Below are positions 21,955 through 33,300 of a stretch of DNA of 64,000 nt, piece after piece (positions within the stretch are counted from its first letter, which is position 1; the number at the start of each line of letters is the position of its first letter). Source of the stretch: Metallyticus violacea (lineage: Eukaryota > Arthropoda > Insecta > Mantodea > Metallyticidae). The notes under the pieces are model-generated. The model was not told where the DNA came from. It saw only the letters and a program-made list of their open reading frames with translations, and did no database searches. The stretch covers positions 112,001,369-112,065,368 of the forward strand of contig CM060843.1 in assembly GCA_030762175.1 (NCBI GenBank), given 5' to 3'. The translations under genes and the position numbers were made by a program.

Positions 21955-22920
21955 CGACGGTAGGTCCATAAGTTTCCGGCCTCGCCAGTAAGGGTTATCG
22001 TCTTCACAAAATCCCTAACTGGTGACATACCGTATCGGTTAGGTAAATAATTGCAGCTGTAACTTCCACTCCACTGTATTCAGTTGTTCAGATATAGTTG
22101 CTAAAGAAGGCTGTGTGTAGAAGATTGTGACATTTCAAAAAGGAGTTTCCAGATGTATTAAGTTCTTCACAAAAGAAGGACTTGCTCCGAATGAAATTAA
22201 ACAACGATTGGACGCTGTATATAGGGAAACATCCCCCTCATATTCTACCGTAAAAGAACGGGGCCAAACTTTTTTGAATGGGTCGAGAAAGCACTCACTC
22301 CTGAAAACATTGCTCTTGAGGAAAAGAAATTATGGAAGACCGGCGGCTCAAAATTATACAGCAATGCTAGGCCTTTCTAAGACAACAGCTCCTCGAATTA
22401 TTCACGAACATTTAAACATGAATAAGGTTAGTTATTGACTTCAAGGAGAGGAACACCGCAGTAAATGGGGGGTACTATGTTGGCCTCTGCACGGACTACG
22501 TGCTTCTATCAAAGAGAAATGGCGAGGAAAGCTGAGTGGTGGTGTGCGCCCTCTTCACGACAACGCGCCTGTACACACAGCTCTTGTTGCAAAGGAAGCT
22601 GTGAAGAAATGTGGCTTCAAGAAGATCGACCATCCACCCTTCAACCCAGATCTAGCTCCCAGTGACTATTTCCTCATCTCAAAATGCAAGAAGTATCTTC
22701 GAGGAAGGAAATTTAGGTGTGACGAAGAAGTGATGGGTGTTGTTTATGCCCATTTTGCAAACAAGACTTCATAGTCATATTTGAGGGGGAATTGAAATGT
22801 TAATTGAAAGATGGGAGAAGTGTATTGCAATAAAGAGTAACTATGTTGAAAAGTGAAATACAGTTTTTGACTTTTATTCCTAGAAAATGTTATGCCGGAA
22901 ACTTCATGGACCTACCCTCG
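21955..22920 (+). mobile_element. Mariner transposon (family 3), internally deleted, with both TIRs
   Basis: The left TIR begins CGACGGTAGGTCCATAAG and the right end is its inverse, finishing TGGACCTACCCTCG. Both are flanked by TA (21953-21954 and 22921-22922). The length of 966 bp is short for the group. Comparison with the relative at 29281-30388 shows about 260 bp missing at 22431/22432, where the frame passes from NMNKVS straight to the DFKERN block. The deleted piece contained the first catalytic Asp. Other members of this family are at 29281-30388 and 45209-46450. Confidence 0.9.
22130..22855 (+). pseudogene. Transposase of mariner family 3, first Asp deleted
   Basis: The N-terminal HTH (KFFTKEGLAPNEIKQRLDAV, 22163-22222) and second HTH (GLSKTTAPRIIHEHLNMN, 22370-22423) are clear. 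After the deletion and frameshifts the frame continues with RPLHDNAPVHTALVAKEA (second catalytic Asp, about 22547-22600) and NPDLAPSDYFLISKC (third Asp, about 22642-22686). Exactly 34 residues separate the second and third Asp, the DD34D spacing that defines mariner. The first Asp is gone, so it is catalytically dead. The C-terminal AIKSNYVEK-like block ends near 22853. Confidence 0.85.
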
Positions 22921-22924
22921 TATA

Positions 22925-23673
22925 TTATTATCCCTTGTTCTTTTTGCATGAGGTACCTTTTATGTTCTTTGTAGTCATTACTTTAGCAATCTTTCTCCTT
23001 CCTCAACCTTCCGTGGGTTAGCGTACGCTATCTTATTAAAATGTTTTTACATTCCATTTGGTTGAAGGTTTCAGCTAACAACGCTGCAGCGTTTTTGGTA
23101 ATAGAGTGCCACTAACTACTAACAACGGCGCAGTTTTATTGTGTAAAGTTAAATCGCATTCACATACAGGAAATGTCAAATATAGAGAATCGCTTACCTA
23201 ATTTTATACTACGAAGCTCAAGATATGATCCTAGGACCAATATATGATCGAAAAATTTAATACGAAAGGGCTAATTCCCTCAATTCATGCGGATAATGCA
23301 TATTTTCGTCTGAATTAAGAAATAATATGTGCAGATATGTAATTTATACCTTCTATATACTCTTAGTCCACAGATAGTCTTGCACATTATCTTAAAACAC
23401 GGTCCTCCAATATTATCAGAATTTCTTTAAAATTCATACTGAAATGAATTCCATTTATCTAAAGTATTTTACACGAAGGACATTTATTAAATAATATGAA
23501 TTGTGTTTGAAATTTCATATACATACACAACAAAAAAAACTTATTACTGAAAATAAAACGACTGCTTAGTAGGGGTCGTAACGATCGTGCAGTTTGCGCC
23601 TGCGCAATAGCTTGTAAAACATAGTCGCTCCAATGTTGAATTGCAACGTCGAAGAGCAATGAAGCGTAGTTAG
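22925..23673. other. Stretch with no recognisable gene
   Basis: It is AT-rich, without a recognised repeat or motif, and ends at a 23-base T tract. Confidence 0.5.
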
Positions 23674-23696
23674 TTTTTTTTTTTTTTTTTTTTTTT
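23674..23696. repeat. Poly(T) tract, 23 bases
   Basis: A pure T run is followed by a G-rich segment (GAAGGGGAGGGGACAGGAGG). It could be the reversed poly(A) tail of an unrecognised retroposed sequence on the minus strand to its left, but I see no body I can name. Confidence 0.8.
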
Positions 23697-23799
23697 GAAG
23701 GGGAGGGGACAGGAGGCAGGATGGAGTTAGAGGGAATAATACTATTTGAAATCTACAGCAGAATGAAGGTTCATTATGGAGACAGCTATTTGAGTTCAG

Positions 23800-24090
23800 A
23801 GGAGAGTGTATGAATGGGTGCAAGGGGAAAAAAATCAGTTATTAACTTCCAAGCGGGAGTCCAGTTGTGTTTAGCTGAGGCGAATAGTAACTGTATGCGA
23901 GTCACTATTGGTGTAAAAGCCTTAGAACTTAACATGAGTTCGAGTTCAATGTTCCATATTATTCATGGTGGCCTCAGATATTGGAATGTTTTGCAGATGG
24001 GTCCCAAGGCAGCTGAATAATTTTTATCACCCTCGTCAGATACGTTTATATATTCAAACTGTGACAGGGGACGAGTCTGATGCAACATAG
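23800..24090 (+). pseudogene. Mariner transposase fragment (HTH to first Asp)
   Basis: The plus strand reads YEWVQGEKNQLL (end of the first DNA-binding region), then IVTVCESLLV, then LNMSSSSMFHIIHGGLRYW (second HTH, 23928-23986). After a frameshift come CRWVPRQLN (about 23994-24020) and IQTVTGDES with the first catalytic Asp (24053-24079). This order and the WVPRQL linker are diagnostic of mariner. Sequence is lost after the Asp, and a SINE-B copy starts 40 bp further on. It is not close to family 3. Confidence 0.65.
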
Positions 24091-24130
24091 TCAAACGATG
24101 CAGTAGAAACAACACAATCATGAAGGATAA

Positions 24131-24425
24131 TCTTTTTTTTGTTTTATTTACGGACGCTCTTTAACATTTCAGGTCATCAGCGTCCCATTCAATTCAGGAT
24201 GTGATATGGCCGATAAATTTTGCTCAGGGGTCTCTTCTTTCAGACTTGAGGTTCTTTTTCATACCGTAAACCTACGACACGGGACCCACGGCTTTACTTC
24301 CCCTCCGAAGGAAGCCATACTTAGGAATTTTACGCCCGAAAAAATCCATCGATCCTGGCCGGGTTTAAACCCGCGATCTCCGTTTTAGGAGGCAAGTATG
24401 GCTGCCACTACACTGCCAGGACTGA
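24131..24425 (-). repeat. SINE family B, well-preserved minus-strand copy
   Basis: In reverse it shows the A-rich tail (TTTTTTTTGTTTTATTTACG), GGACGCTCTTTAACAT, CATCAGCGTCCCATTCAATT, CGTAAACCTACGACACGGGA, CTCCGAAGGAAGCCATACTT, TTTTACGCCCGAAAAAATCC and the reversed B box CCGGGTTTAAACCCGCG. The head finishes at about 24425 with TAGTGGCAGCC-complement words (A-box side). It is one of the best copies for building a consensus. Confidence 0.9.
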
Positions 24426-24429
24426 CTAA

Positions 24430-25105
24430 TGAAGGAAGTGCAAAGTTGGTTAAGAACTAAGTCAAAAATCCCTTTTAAGGGCATCCGCAAGGTTATGAAC
24501 AGATAAACCAAGTATCTAATGTTGCGAAGCAGGTTGATTAAGTCAGTAAGCACCTTTGTAAAAAAGTTATATATCGACTTTTCCTAGTATAATTTTTTAC
24601 TGGAACGCAAATTTCATTAACTGATAGAAATACCATGGCAATACAGTTTAGCTATAGTATAATATTTCATTCACTCAGATGTAACTTACTGAGCGACTTT
24701 TCTGAAACTGATCAAGAGTTATATAAGAATCCATTCTAATGGTTTGGTGAAACCCGCCGCATATCATCATGATTCTAGACTACTTGTTTTTGATTTTGTT
24801 TGTAAGGGCTTTTTATATTTTTTATAACAAAAACATTCGAAGCAATTAATTTACCTTATTCGCAATGTCTAGAATTTAGTTTATTTGCTGGCGTTATAGA
24901 GGAACTTAACTGTTTATGTAACTCATGCAACTTTCCTGTTATTGAACGTGCTCCTGGTCCTCTCACGAAAGCCGTGCTGCATCTTACAGCCTGTCAACTT
25001 GCTTGGTTTACTTTCATAACTGTCTTCGATTCCGTTTTTACTGAATATTTAAGCTAATCGTTGATATTTTCTAATAGCTGTAAGTACATCTCCTCTTATA
25101 TGCAA
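24430..25105. other. Stretch with no recognisable gene
   Basis: AT-rich, no motif seen. The 62-codon frame on the minus strand at 24365-24553 overlaps the SINE-B head and is an artefact. Confidence 0.5.
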
Positions 25106-25108
25106 ACT

Positions 25109-25410
25109 TTTGGAATTAAAGTCAGATAGGAGAAAATCGAAGGTCACGGTCAGGACTCGAATCACGGATGTTCGGTCCGTCATGCTGAATGCCCATTTGA
25201 GTTCATGCATCCTGGAGACCTCTAAAGTTATCTCGTTGCAGAAGTTTTATTCCTAAGAGGCGAGTACTTATGGACCGAGTTTCATAATTAGCAACACTAT
25301 TAAAATTAATTTATATCACGTTTTATTTCCATACAAGTCCTGTGTTAGGCTAAAATTTGGAATTAAATCGAGGTCACAGCTGGGACTCAAAATCATGGAT
25401 CTTCGGCTAC
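25109..25410 (-). repeat. Two diverged copies of a B-box-bearing segment
   Basis: TTTGGAATTAAA at 25109-25120 recurs at 25356-25367. In both, the following sequence is TCGA-GGTCAC, then a GGACTCGAATCACGG / GGACTCAAAATCATGG block and a TTCGG word. The first copy has a 16-bp insertion (25121-25136). On the minus strand the block reads GATTCGAGTCC, a pol III B box, so these may be fragments of a tRNA-derived SINE different from A and B. Confidence 0.45.
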
Positions 25411-25514
25411 TGAAGTTAAAACGCTATAAAATTACTGTAATGCAGGTATTTAAACCGGGTGACCCTGCATCCAGGTATACATTTTGTGAATGAATTTTCC
25501 ATAGTTTGCATGAC

Positions 25515-25650
25515 GTAGAAATTGACCCTAATCTACTATTATTAAGGACGAATCACAAAATAACCGGTACTGGAATCCAGAAAAAACATAACCTCGAGGA
25601 ACCCTTGCATGATCGAAAATTAGGATTTTTTTTTTTTTTTGGAAACAATT
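25515..25650 (+). pseudogene. Possible DUF4817-type transposase fragment
   Basis: After a frameshift the plus strand reads RYWNPE, then HNLEEPLHDRKLG (25587-25625). This resembles the segment between the first and second catalytic Asp of DUF4817-type transposases, where a W-x-x-E-N-P-H block is followed by E-x-P-L-H-D-x-K. A T tract interrupts it. The match is short and rests on my memory of the family. Confidence 0.4.
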
Positions 25651-25749
25651 CCGCCTATAGGTATATGCAGAACTATTCCATATATTTACGTCTAAGTTTA
25701 AAAATCAAATATTTTTTGCAAATATTTCAAGATCTATTCTAAATTTTCC

Positions 25750-26150
25750 TTTTTATCTCTATTACTTTCTGTTACATCACACTTTAATTTCATTGATGAT
25801 ATTTTATTCATTGTATACGAAGGTGAATTAAAGTAACCGAATTTTGTTTTAGCGCATGTGGGTAATACGGTGCAAGACACGTCTTTGAAAGTTAAGCGTA
25901 GGGGTTTCAAGAGGGGAAGAGCCTCGCAGAGCCGTTAAGTTTGTCATTAGCATCTTGTCTGACAAGGAGTACAATAGTTTGTTACACAACACATTATTCC
26001 TTTTTGGATTCGGGAGGGTCGTCCAGAATTTTGCTAAGATTTAAAAGCATAGCTTGGGGATAAAATGCTGTCTAAAACACAGGTTATGATTGACACAAAC
26101 ATAAAAACAAAATACTGTGAAAATTGAAAAGTTGCCTAAGAACGGTAACT
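25750..26150. other. Stretch with no recognisable gene
   Basis: Nothing recognisable was seen between the previous fragment and the mariner relic that follows. Confidence 0.45.
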
Positions 26151-26214
26151 AGGGCCGTTTGGGACCTTATCGAGTGTAACCGAGTTCCAAGATTTCTGAA
26201 ATCGCTTTTGAAGT

Positions 26215-26790
26215 TGAGTAATTTTAGATCATTTGGCTACCAAAAAGTCTCGGCAAGACCGGCTCTAGCTGAGGATCAAACGCCTGCACAAGTGCGTCAG
26301 GATATGTCATAGAATGAAAGAGAGGTGTTTCTGCATTGAATCATATCCTGCAAAGTTCATCACTATACTCCTGAGTCAAAAGAAGGCAACAAGGAGTGGA
26401 GGAAGAATAGGAGGGTCCGCTCCTATTCAGTTGAAAAGTTTTTCTTGACAATTGGGAGTTACAAGGCATTTGTTCATAGATTTTGCTCATTAACATGGAA
26501 TAAACTATGCGGCTTATAGTTGCCAGATCATAGTTGGGGCAGAATGCGCTTATCGAGGAACAAGACATTAACAACCCATTGCTGAAATTCCTCTCCTTAA
26601 AGGAGACAGCGCCCGTCCGCATATCCTTACCTGCTTTGGCACGGAAAAATCTCGAGGAAGTCTGCTCCAACACTCTTCTTGGGGTCCAGAATTATCTCCT
26701 TGCGATTGCCATATGTTTGGAGTGTTAAAACCTTGAAAGGTCGACGATTCGAGAGGGACGAACTAGCAACTGGCTAGAATTCCAACCTCC
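26215..26790 (+). pseudogene. Mariner transposase relic (linker to third Asp)
   Basis: In three shifting frames I read KVSARPALAEDQ (linker, about 26245-26280), then HHYTPESKEGNKEWRK (26359-26406), the block that follows the first Asp in mariner. FFLTIGSYKAFVHRFC (26444-26490) follows, then GDSARPHILTCFG (about 26601-26640, where the usual Asp-Asn-Ala of the second site reads Asp-Ser-Ala), and finally ELSPCDCHMFGVLK with the third Asp (26689-26730). The first catalytic site is lost. No TIRs were identified. The 110-codon minus-strand frame at 26341-26673 is its antisense shadow. Confidence 0.65.
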
Positions 26791-27201
26791 CATTTGTTTG
26801 GTAATGGAGTTAAAATTCTTTCTATCCACTGAGAAAAATGTATTTGCAGTACCTTAAATAACGCATTAAATGAGATTGATCCTATGTTTATTTAATTTGG
26901 TTTATATTTGATTCACCCTTGTATTTCGTAGATACCAGCTAGATTTGACATATTTTTTATGATTTTTGTTTATTTATTTAGGTTTTTGGGGGATCTCAGT
27001 TATCTTATTATCGTTTCACAGATACTCTGAAAGTTAGTATTTTTTTTATATCTCATCGTAATTGAACGAAACTTCTCAACTGGAATTATACACATTTTCC
27101 AGTGTTGTATAAGGATATTTCCTGTGATAAAACTTTATATAATGTACTGTTTCCCGCAGAATGCCATAACTGTAGATAATTCCATTTATATATACATATA
27201 T

Positions 27202-27470
27202 ATGCCGTAACAGTGGTCAAGGTCTTTAAGGCGCGGACTCGTGAGCGGGAAGGCTGGGGTTAGGACTATCTTGGCTCACTGAGGTTTTTCCCGGTTTTCA
27301 GTCCTCATAAATGGCAAATGCCGGGAAGGTACCCTAAACTTAAGCCTGGAACGTTTCCTTCCTTAAAAAAATCCTTTCTCAATATAGCATTTCATATCAT
27401 GTATCATCAGTGTTCACAGCCCGTGGTACCTCTGTAGCTAAAACGGGCGTTAAACACTATTTAAAAAAAA
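27202..27470 (+). repeat. SINE family A, full length
   Basis: The head AACAGTGGTCAAGGTCTTTA, GGCGCGGACTCGTGAGCGGG is followed by a B-box region shortened to GGGGTTAGGAC. The body has CAGTCCTCATAAATGGCAAA, TGCCGGGAAGGTACCCTAAA and CTTAAGCCTGGAACG, and the end has TACCTCTGTAGC, ACGGGCGTTAAACACTA and an A8 tail. Confidence 0.9.
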
Positions 27471-28885
27471 TCATTTATATTCTTTACATAATTTTATTAA
27501 TTCGAATATTCTCTATATGAATATTACAGTTTGTCATTTAGTATGCTAAAGCTTAGGTTCCATTATTTCATATTTTAAAACAAAATTAGTGATTTTATAT
27601 AAACATTTAATTGCTTCGGTGGAATGTTTCGGAGCCAATTTTCTCTTAAATTTCTCTGTAGTTCTGTCAAAATTGTGAAGAAAGTTTATAAACACTATGT
27701 GTGTTTCGTTTATTATATTCTCTTCCTTAATTGGTCAATTCTTCTAATGTAAATACTCTCTCTATGCATTATTATTCTGGTGTGAATGCGTTTTATTTTC
27801 TATTAAGCATGGCTATGTTATTTTTAATTACTAAATGTAGCTATAGCACTAAAAACACTGGGCTGACACGTCATCAGCAAAATAATTGCAATTCTAGAAG
27901 GTACACAACAATGTAGGATGTAATGCGTTAGTACATTTTGCATGAATCGATAGTATGAGAAAGAACAATCAGATCTTGTGCACATTGTTCTGATATTTTT
28001 TTGCAGACTAACATAATAATATGTACCTTAACTTTGAAATATCTTCCAAATACTGATATTTTGTTGTCACTGGCAAGGAACACGTGTTAATTAAAATGGT
28101 ATCTCAATAATCCATTGGATTTGCGGTAACATCAAAATCTTAGGTCTTTTGAATCGATTCTCGGCGAAATGGTGAACGTATTAGGTGATGCTATCGGTGT
28201 GTTCTATCGCGGCTATCGAACAGGTCGTGATCAAATGCCATTATAACTTAACCGAAAAGTGAACATTGCTTGAACAGTAATCGATGCATAAAGAGTGTTC
28301 AGGGATGAAAATGTCAACACAGGAAATATTCCCAACATTTTGAATGATGATTTGCACCAAGGATAACTAACAAGCCTGCTTTACGAGAACAATAACAGCA
28401 AATATTTGTTGAAACTCAAGCATTGTCTAACTCTTGCCAAGTTATAAATTAAATAATAAGCACCAAAAGATATCGAACCACGTTCTCCTGATTAGCCTTA
28501 AACGATAACGTAATCGTAGTATTTATTGCACCAAATTCCGTCTCTAAGTGTTAACCGAGGAGTCGTAATGGTCATTGCTTTTTGTTTAATGGTCCAGGGG
28601 CAATGCATGAAATCTGCGGAGCAAATCATAGGGGGAAAAACCTTCCTTGTGCTGTGTTCAGAGACTGTTTGCCTTTGTCTGTTTACACTGTCCGGTGCTC
28701 GTTCTGGCCTACACATGGGCGTGTGCTCTGCCATAAGAGCACCTACCAAATCTCGGCAATGAGTGGCAGCGACGAACTGAAAAGAAACCTTAGCAGGGCA
28801 ACGTCGTTTATTAATAGTAATCATCATCAAAGCTTTCATGACATTGACATCTCAACATTTACTCTCCGTAAAACCTAAGAGTTAA
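27471..28885. other. Stretch with no recognised gene
   Basis: AT-rich on the left. At 28498-28878 three overlapping frames of 78-113 codons occur on both strands, none with a motif I recognise. The codon composition does not favour one strand. I call no gene. Confidence 0.4.
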
Positions 28886-28887
28886 GA

Positions 28888-29033
28888 CCGAGCGATGTGA
28901 CTCAAACGGTAACGTTGGGACTCGCATTCGGCAGGTCCCAGGCTGAAATACCTGTATCTTAGATTTTGTCGTGGTTTCCCTGGTCGCTTAGGGGAATAAA
29001 TAAATCCATAAATAAATCAATAAAAAAAGTAGC
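28888..29033 (+). repeat. SINE family C (tRNA-derived, short)
   Basis: A tRNA-like head (GACCGAGCGATGTGACTCAA for the A-box side, GGGACTCGCATTCGGCAGG for the anticodon arm, CCAGGCTGAAATACC for a damaged B box) is followed by CGTGGTTTCCCTGGTCGCTT and a tail of AATAAATAAATCC repeats. The GTGGTTTCCCTGGTC motif is shared with the element at 63303-63445, so the two have a common tail module. Confidence 0.75.
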
Positions 29034-29280
29034 TTTCATAGACTACTGTCACCATCACTCCTAGCTTATAAAAGAGACGAAGGAACATCTACGGCCGCTA
29101 AACGCAAGACATCTCAAATAGGTTATATAAGAAAAGCAAAACCTAAGACGGTTTTTCCACATGTATGTGGTTCTTGTTTAATAAAAAATCTGCAAAAGTG
29201 TCATATCAAAGAAAACATACGCTTATACTTGAAATAAAAAATATTTTTCTTGTTAAAAAAATATGTTGGAAAATATATTA

Positions 29281-30388
29281 GCTGTTCAGATGTAATTGCA
29301 TAAAGAAGGGTATGTGTAGAAGATTGTGACATGTTTAAAATGGAGTATCGAGCAGTTATTAAGTTCTTCACAAAAGAAGGACTTACTCTAAATGAAATTA
29401 AACAGCAATTGGACAGTGTATATTGGCATCCTCATCATATTCTACCTTAAAAGAATGGGCCAAACTTTTTCGAATGGGTCGAGAAAGCATTGAAGACGAA
29501 GAGCCTGCAGGTCGGTCCTCGGTGCTCTCTCCTGAAAACATCGTTCTTGTGGAAGGAGAAATGATGGAGGACCGGCGGCTCAAAGTTACAGAAATAACAA
29601 GAAGGTTGGGCCTTTCTAAAACAACAGTACTTCGAATTATTCAAGAGCATTTAAACATGAATAAGGTTAGTCCAAGATGGGTGCCTAGACTTCTTTCCTC
29701 AGTCCGAAAGCAGCAACCAGTCATCTGTTGTCAGGCATTTTGGAGCTCTGCCGTGGTTCTGCAAAGCATTGTTACAGGAGAAGAAACCATGGTCCTCTAC
29801 TATGGTCCCTTGTCCAAAAGAGAAAAATGGAGTGGCCTAAACTTGGCGAAGAACCACCTCTAAAGGCCAAATTCACTCAGTTACCCAAGAAGATCATGGC
29901 CACAATCTTTTGAACTGTGAAGGAATACTCTTCATTGACTTCAAGGAGAGGAACACCACAGTAAATGGGGAGTACTATCCTGGTCTACTGCACATACTAC
30001 ATGCTTCCATCAAAGAGAAAGCTGAGTGGTGGTGTGCGCATTCTTCACAGCTCTAATTGCAAAGGAAGCTGTGAAGAAATGTGGCTTCAAGGAGATCATC
30101 CACCCTACAGCCCAGTTCTAGCTCTCAGTGACTATTTTCTCTTCTCAAAACTCAAGAAAGACCTTCGAGGAAGGAAATTTAAGTGTGACGAAGAAGTGAT
30201 GGATTGCGTTTATGCCCATTTTGCAGGCAAGACTTCTTACTATTTTGGAGGAGGGGATTGAAATGTTAATTCAAAAATGTGAGAAGTGTATTGCAATAAA
30301 GGGTAACTATTTTGAAAAATTAAATATAGTTTGTGTCATTATCATATCTAGAAATTGCTTAAGCCAGAAACTTATGGACCTACCTTCG
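29281..30388 (+). mobile_element. Mariner transposon (family 3), 5'-truncated
   Basis: The right end carries the family TIR (ATGGACCTACCTTCG) followed by TA at 30389-30390. The left end starts abruptly inside the leader, so about 125 bp including the left TIR are missing compared with the copy at 21955. The coding part is the most complete of the three family members. Without a left TIR it cannot be mobilised in the normal way. Confidence 0.88.
29331..30325 (+). pseudogene. Transposase of mariner family 3, longest preserved copy
   Basis: The frame opens MFKMEYRAVIKFFTKEGL (first HTH). After a frameshift it runs open for 146 codons at 29423-29863: EWAKLFRMGRESIEDEEPAG, then RLGLSKTTVLRIIQEHLNMN (second HTH), then SPRWVPRLLS, then IVTGEETMV. 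The first catalytic Asp (TGDET) is Glu here (codon 29780-29782). After 29863 further frameshifts lead through FIDFKERNTTVNGEYY (29932-29978). A gap follows where the second Asp motif should be (only AHSSQL, no HDN), then SDYFLFSKLKKDLRGRKF with the third Asp (30128-30181) and a C-terminal CEKCIAIKGNYFEK (about 30281-30320). Confidence 0.85.
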
Positions 30389-30391
30389 TAT

Positions 30392-33300
30392 ATATTTATA
30401 ACAAATAAATACAATGCTACTCACTTGTTTTACTGCTGGTCAATAAACTATCCTTGGCTATTCTATTATTAAATACGTAACATATTTTAAAACGAAATTC
30501 AAATATGATCTAGTTGATAAATACTTTTAGGCTTTTGATATGTGCATTTTAAAAATCACGTATTCTTTCTTAGTTGTTACATTTTTTATTTGATATAGTC
30601 TGCCTCAACTTTGTATGACAGTGACAACAAATAAATATCACATGATATGATATTATACTACAGTTTATGCCAAATGTAATGAAGCTCGTGATCCATGACA
30701 GATTAAAAGGTTTTGTGATGTTCTGTTTCAAGCGGGCCATATCATTGATACGGACACAAACACATTTCGCTTGATACGGCCCCAGAGTTAAAGCAGGTTT
30801 CCGATCTCCGGCCATCATGGTAGATATGTGTGTCTGCCCTAACGCTGTGCCAGTGTCATTCAGAAACTCACGAACAATGCAGCCATAATGTAAAGAAAAT
30901 AATCTTCATCTCCAGTCAATGGCATTGCATATCAAGATCACAGTTCATTAATCTATATGACGTTAAATTTATGGAAAATAATCCACATCATTGAGCACTC
31001 TTCTGTCACTTTTGCTCATCATTAAGCATTAATGCAGCAAAATCACATCTTTAGCTTATGCGTTTAACGGTTGAACGAATTGTCTTTAACAGCTTCAGTT
31101 TGTAATGCGTAAAACTGAGACGTTTCTTTAAACTATGATTTGCTTAAGGCTTACACTTCGACCACAGTCACACATTTTTTGAGGCTTCTTAAACAGTTTT
31201 CCCTCAGCTTCAATTTTCTTGCACTAAACGATGATCTGCATTTAACAAGCAACAGGTTCTTTAAGCTGGCAATAGCATCGGCGAACGATATTTTCATGTA
31301 GTGACTACTCGTTCAACACGCAACGATATTTACTACTCAGACAACCAATCAGCGAAATTTTGCTCAGAAATGGTTGAAAATTTGATTTTTGGATTGTCTA
31401 CATTTTATTGGATTTACACCTTCTAGTTTCATATTCCGTTTTAAGTTTCCGAAAAACCTCCATATTAATGATGTAACGCTGCAATTTAGTGTGCACAAGA
31501 GGGCGTGGCGTCTTTTAAAGTCCCTTCTGTTTTCCTTAGAATAATTCCGAATTTGAAAATGCTTATTTTGAAATTAACGAGCTTGGAGACTTAAGCTGTT
31601 GGCAATGCCTAAAAGCAATGTTGGCTGTTCTGGAAATTAGCTGAAGGCTGGTAAACAAATTGCTATTGAAAGCAAAATGGTTTGATGAATTAGTGAATTT
31701 CTCTGGGCATTTATATCATTATTCCACGCTTTCCTTACATTTAGAGATATATTTAATTGTAAATAACACTGTTTACGGATTATTCTTTACGTTTTATTAG
31801 GTTAATACAAAAGCATATATATATTAACAGTAATTATAATAGTATAAAAGGATAAAACACTAAGAAAAAGTTACACTTGAGATCGCTATATTTCGAACTC
31901 GTAGAGTCCTTCTATGGCAAGAAGACAGCTGAAAATGTGATAATTCAGCATTCCTCCACCAATAAGAAGTGTCACAGTTTAATGACTTATGGAAATGAAA
32001 TTTGTAAACACAGAAAGTAGTGAATGTTGCATGATAGTTCACAACAACTTGTAGAAGGAGGTTCTCAAAAGGTGTATGTTTGTGAGGAGTTTGTGGGTCT
32101 GCTGGGCTGTACGTAGAAACTCAAAGCTCGCTATGTTCATTGTAAGCCAGACCTTGGTATACAGGCAAGATCTTATTTCACCACTTCTGCATTAGCGTTA
32201 CATGGAGGGCAAACGAGGGCCTGCACAACTTAATTTGGTCGAAGTGTCCCAAAGAAGTTTTTATTTCTTAAGATGAAACTTAGAAATTGCGGTCACCTCA
32301 GCCATTTCATAGTTCAATATGAGATGTGAGGCAAGCCAAAACTTCAAAAAAGTATGAAAGAAGCATCTATTGCAGCATCATTAGGACCAAAAAAAAAAAA
32401 AAAAAAAGTAGTGTTGCTAGGGATAGACGTCGGTTGGAACAAAGTGAGCAGTCAGCACAACGAAAACAAAAGAAGTTCGTAGAAGACGAAACTACCCAAA
32501 ACTAAAGCACAGGCCAAGAGAAAGAAGAGAGAGACCAGTGTTTCCTATAAGGCAGTTCTAAGTCACCAGGATATTGATAAAGCATTTTGTTTGATATTCA
32601 AACTTTCAAACGGTTTTTGCTTCAATATTTTTCATCGGCATTTTGTAATATTATAATAGCGCTGCGCGAATCAAATTTCAACTATTTTATTCATATTTTC
32701 AGCACAGGTCTAGAAATAGTAAGAAAGTAAACTGGTTGGGGCTTTTTAAATACATTAAATAGCTTTTGCGCATTAAATGCTTTGTATAATACTTTAAGCA
32801 AAAGTAGAGCAATTTGATAATATATATTTGAAATATTTTTACAGCCAAACTAATAAGAACTTCCTAAAAAGCCCAAATACGATCAAAAATTAAAATTTGA
32901 GCTAGAAATCTGTAACCATTCGTTTTGTAGAATTGTGAATAAATTTTTAGTAAACAATTCATTTCTCGATTATGGTTGAAGGTAGAATGTTCAAATTTGG
33001 CATATGCTATGTAGAGCAGTAGTGTATTTATTTACAAAATATATAAGTACTTCTCCAATATACTAGGAAATACATATAAGTACATAAACCAATATTTAAC
33101 AATTAAGAGTCAAACAGTATATATGACAATTAAATAAACAAATTAATTAAATATATGTAAAATACTTTTAAGAAAACATAAATAAATGAATAGAATAGAA
33201 AACAGTACAAAGTAAATACCCTACTCCCCCACATATATAAATACAGTCTTTTTGTTCTTATAGGCTATTTTTCCGCTAATTTAATTACAGTGTGTTACAA

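Noticed and set aside
26341..26673. 110-codon minus-strand frame
   Set aside because: Antisense to a mariner relic with HHYTPESK and SPCDCHMFG motifs on the plus strand.
28498..28878. Overlapping 113-, 98- and 78-codon frames
   Set aside because: They occur on both strands over the same bases, with no recognisable domain. I considered a Tc1-type match to the Asn-Gly-Pro-Gly stretch but found no neighbouring motif.
31860..32560. Faint resemblance to a multicopy insect gene (YGNEICKHRK, CEEFVGLLGC)
   Set aside because: Only a few residues match in shifted frames. A profile search with frameshift tolerance would be needed before calling it.
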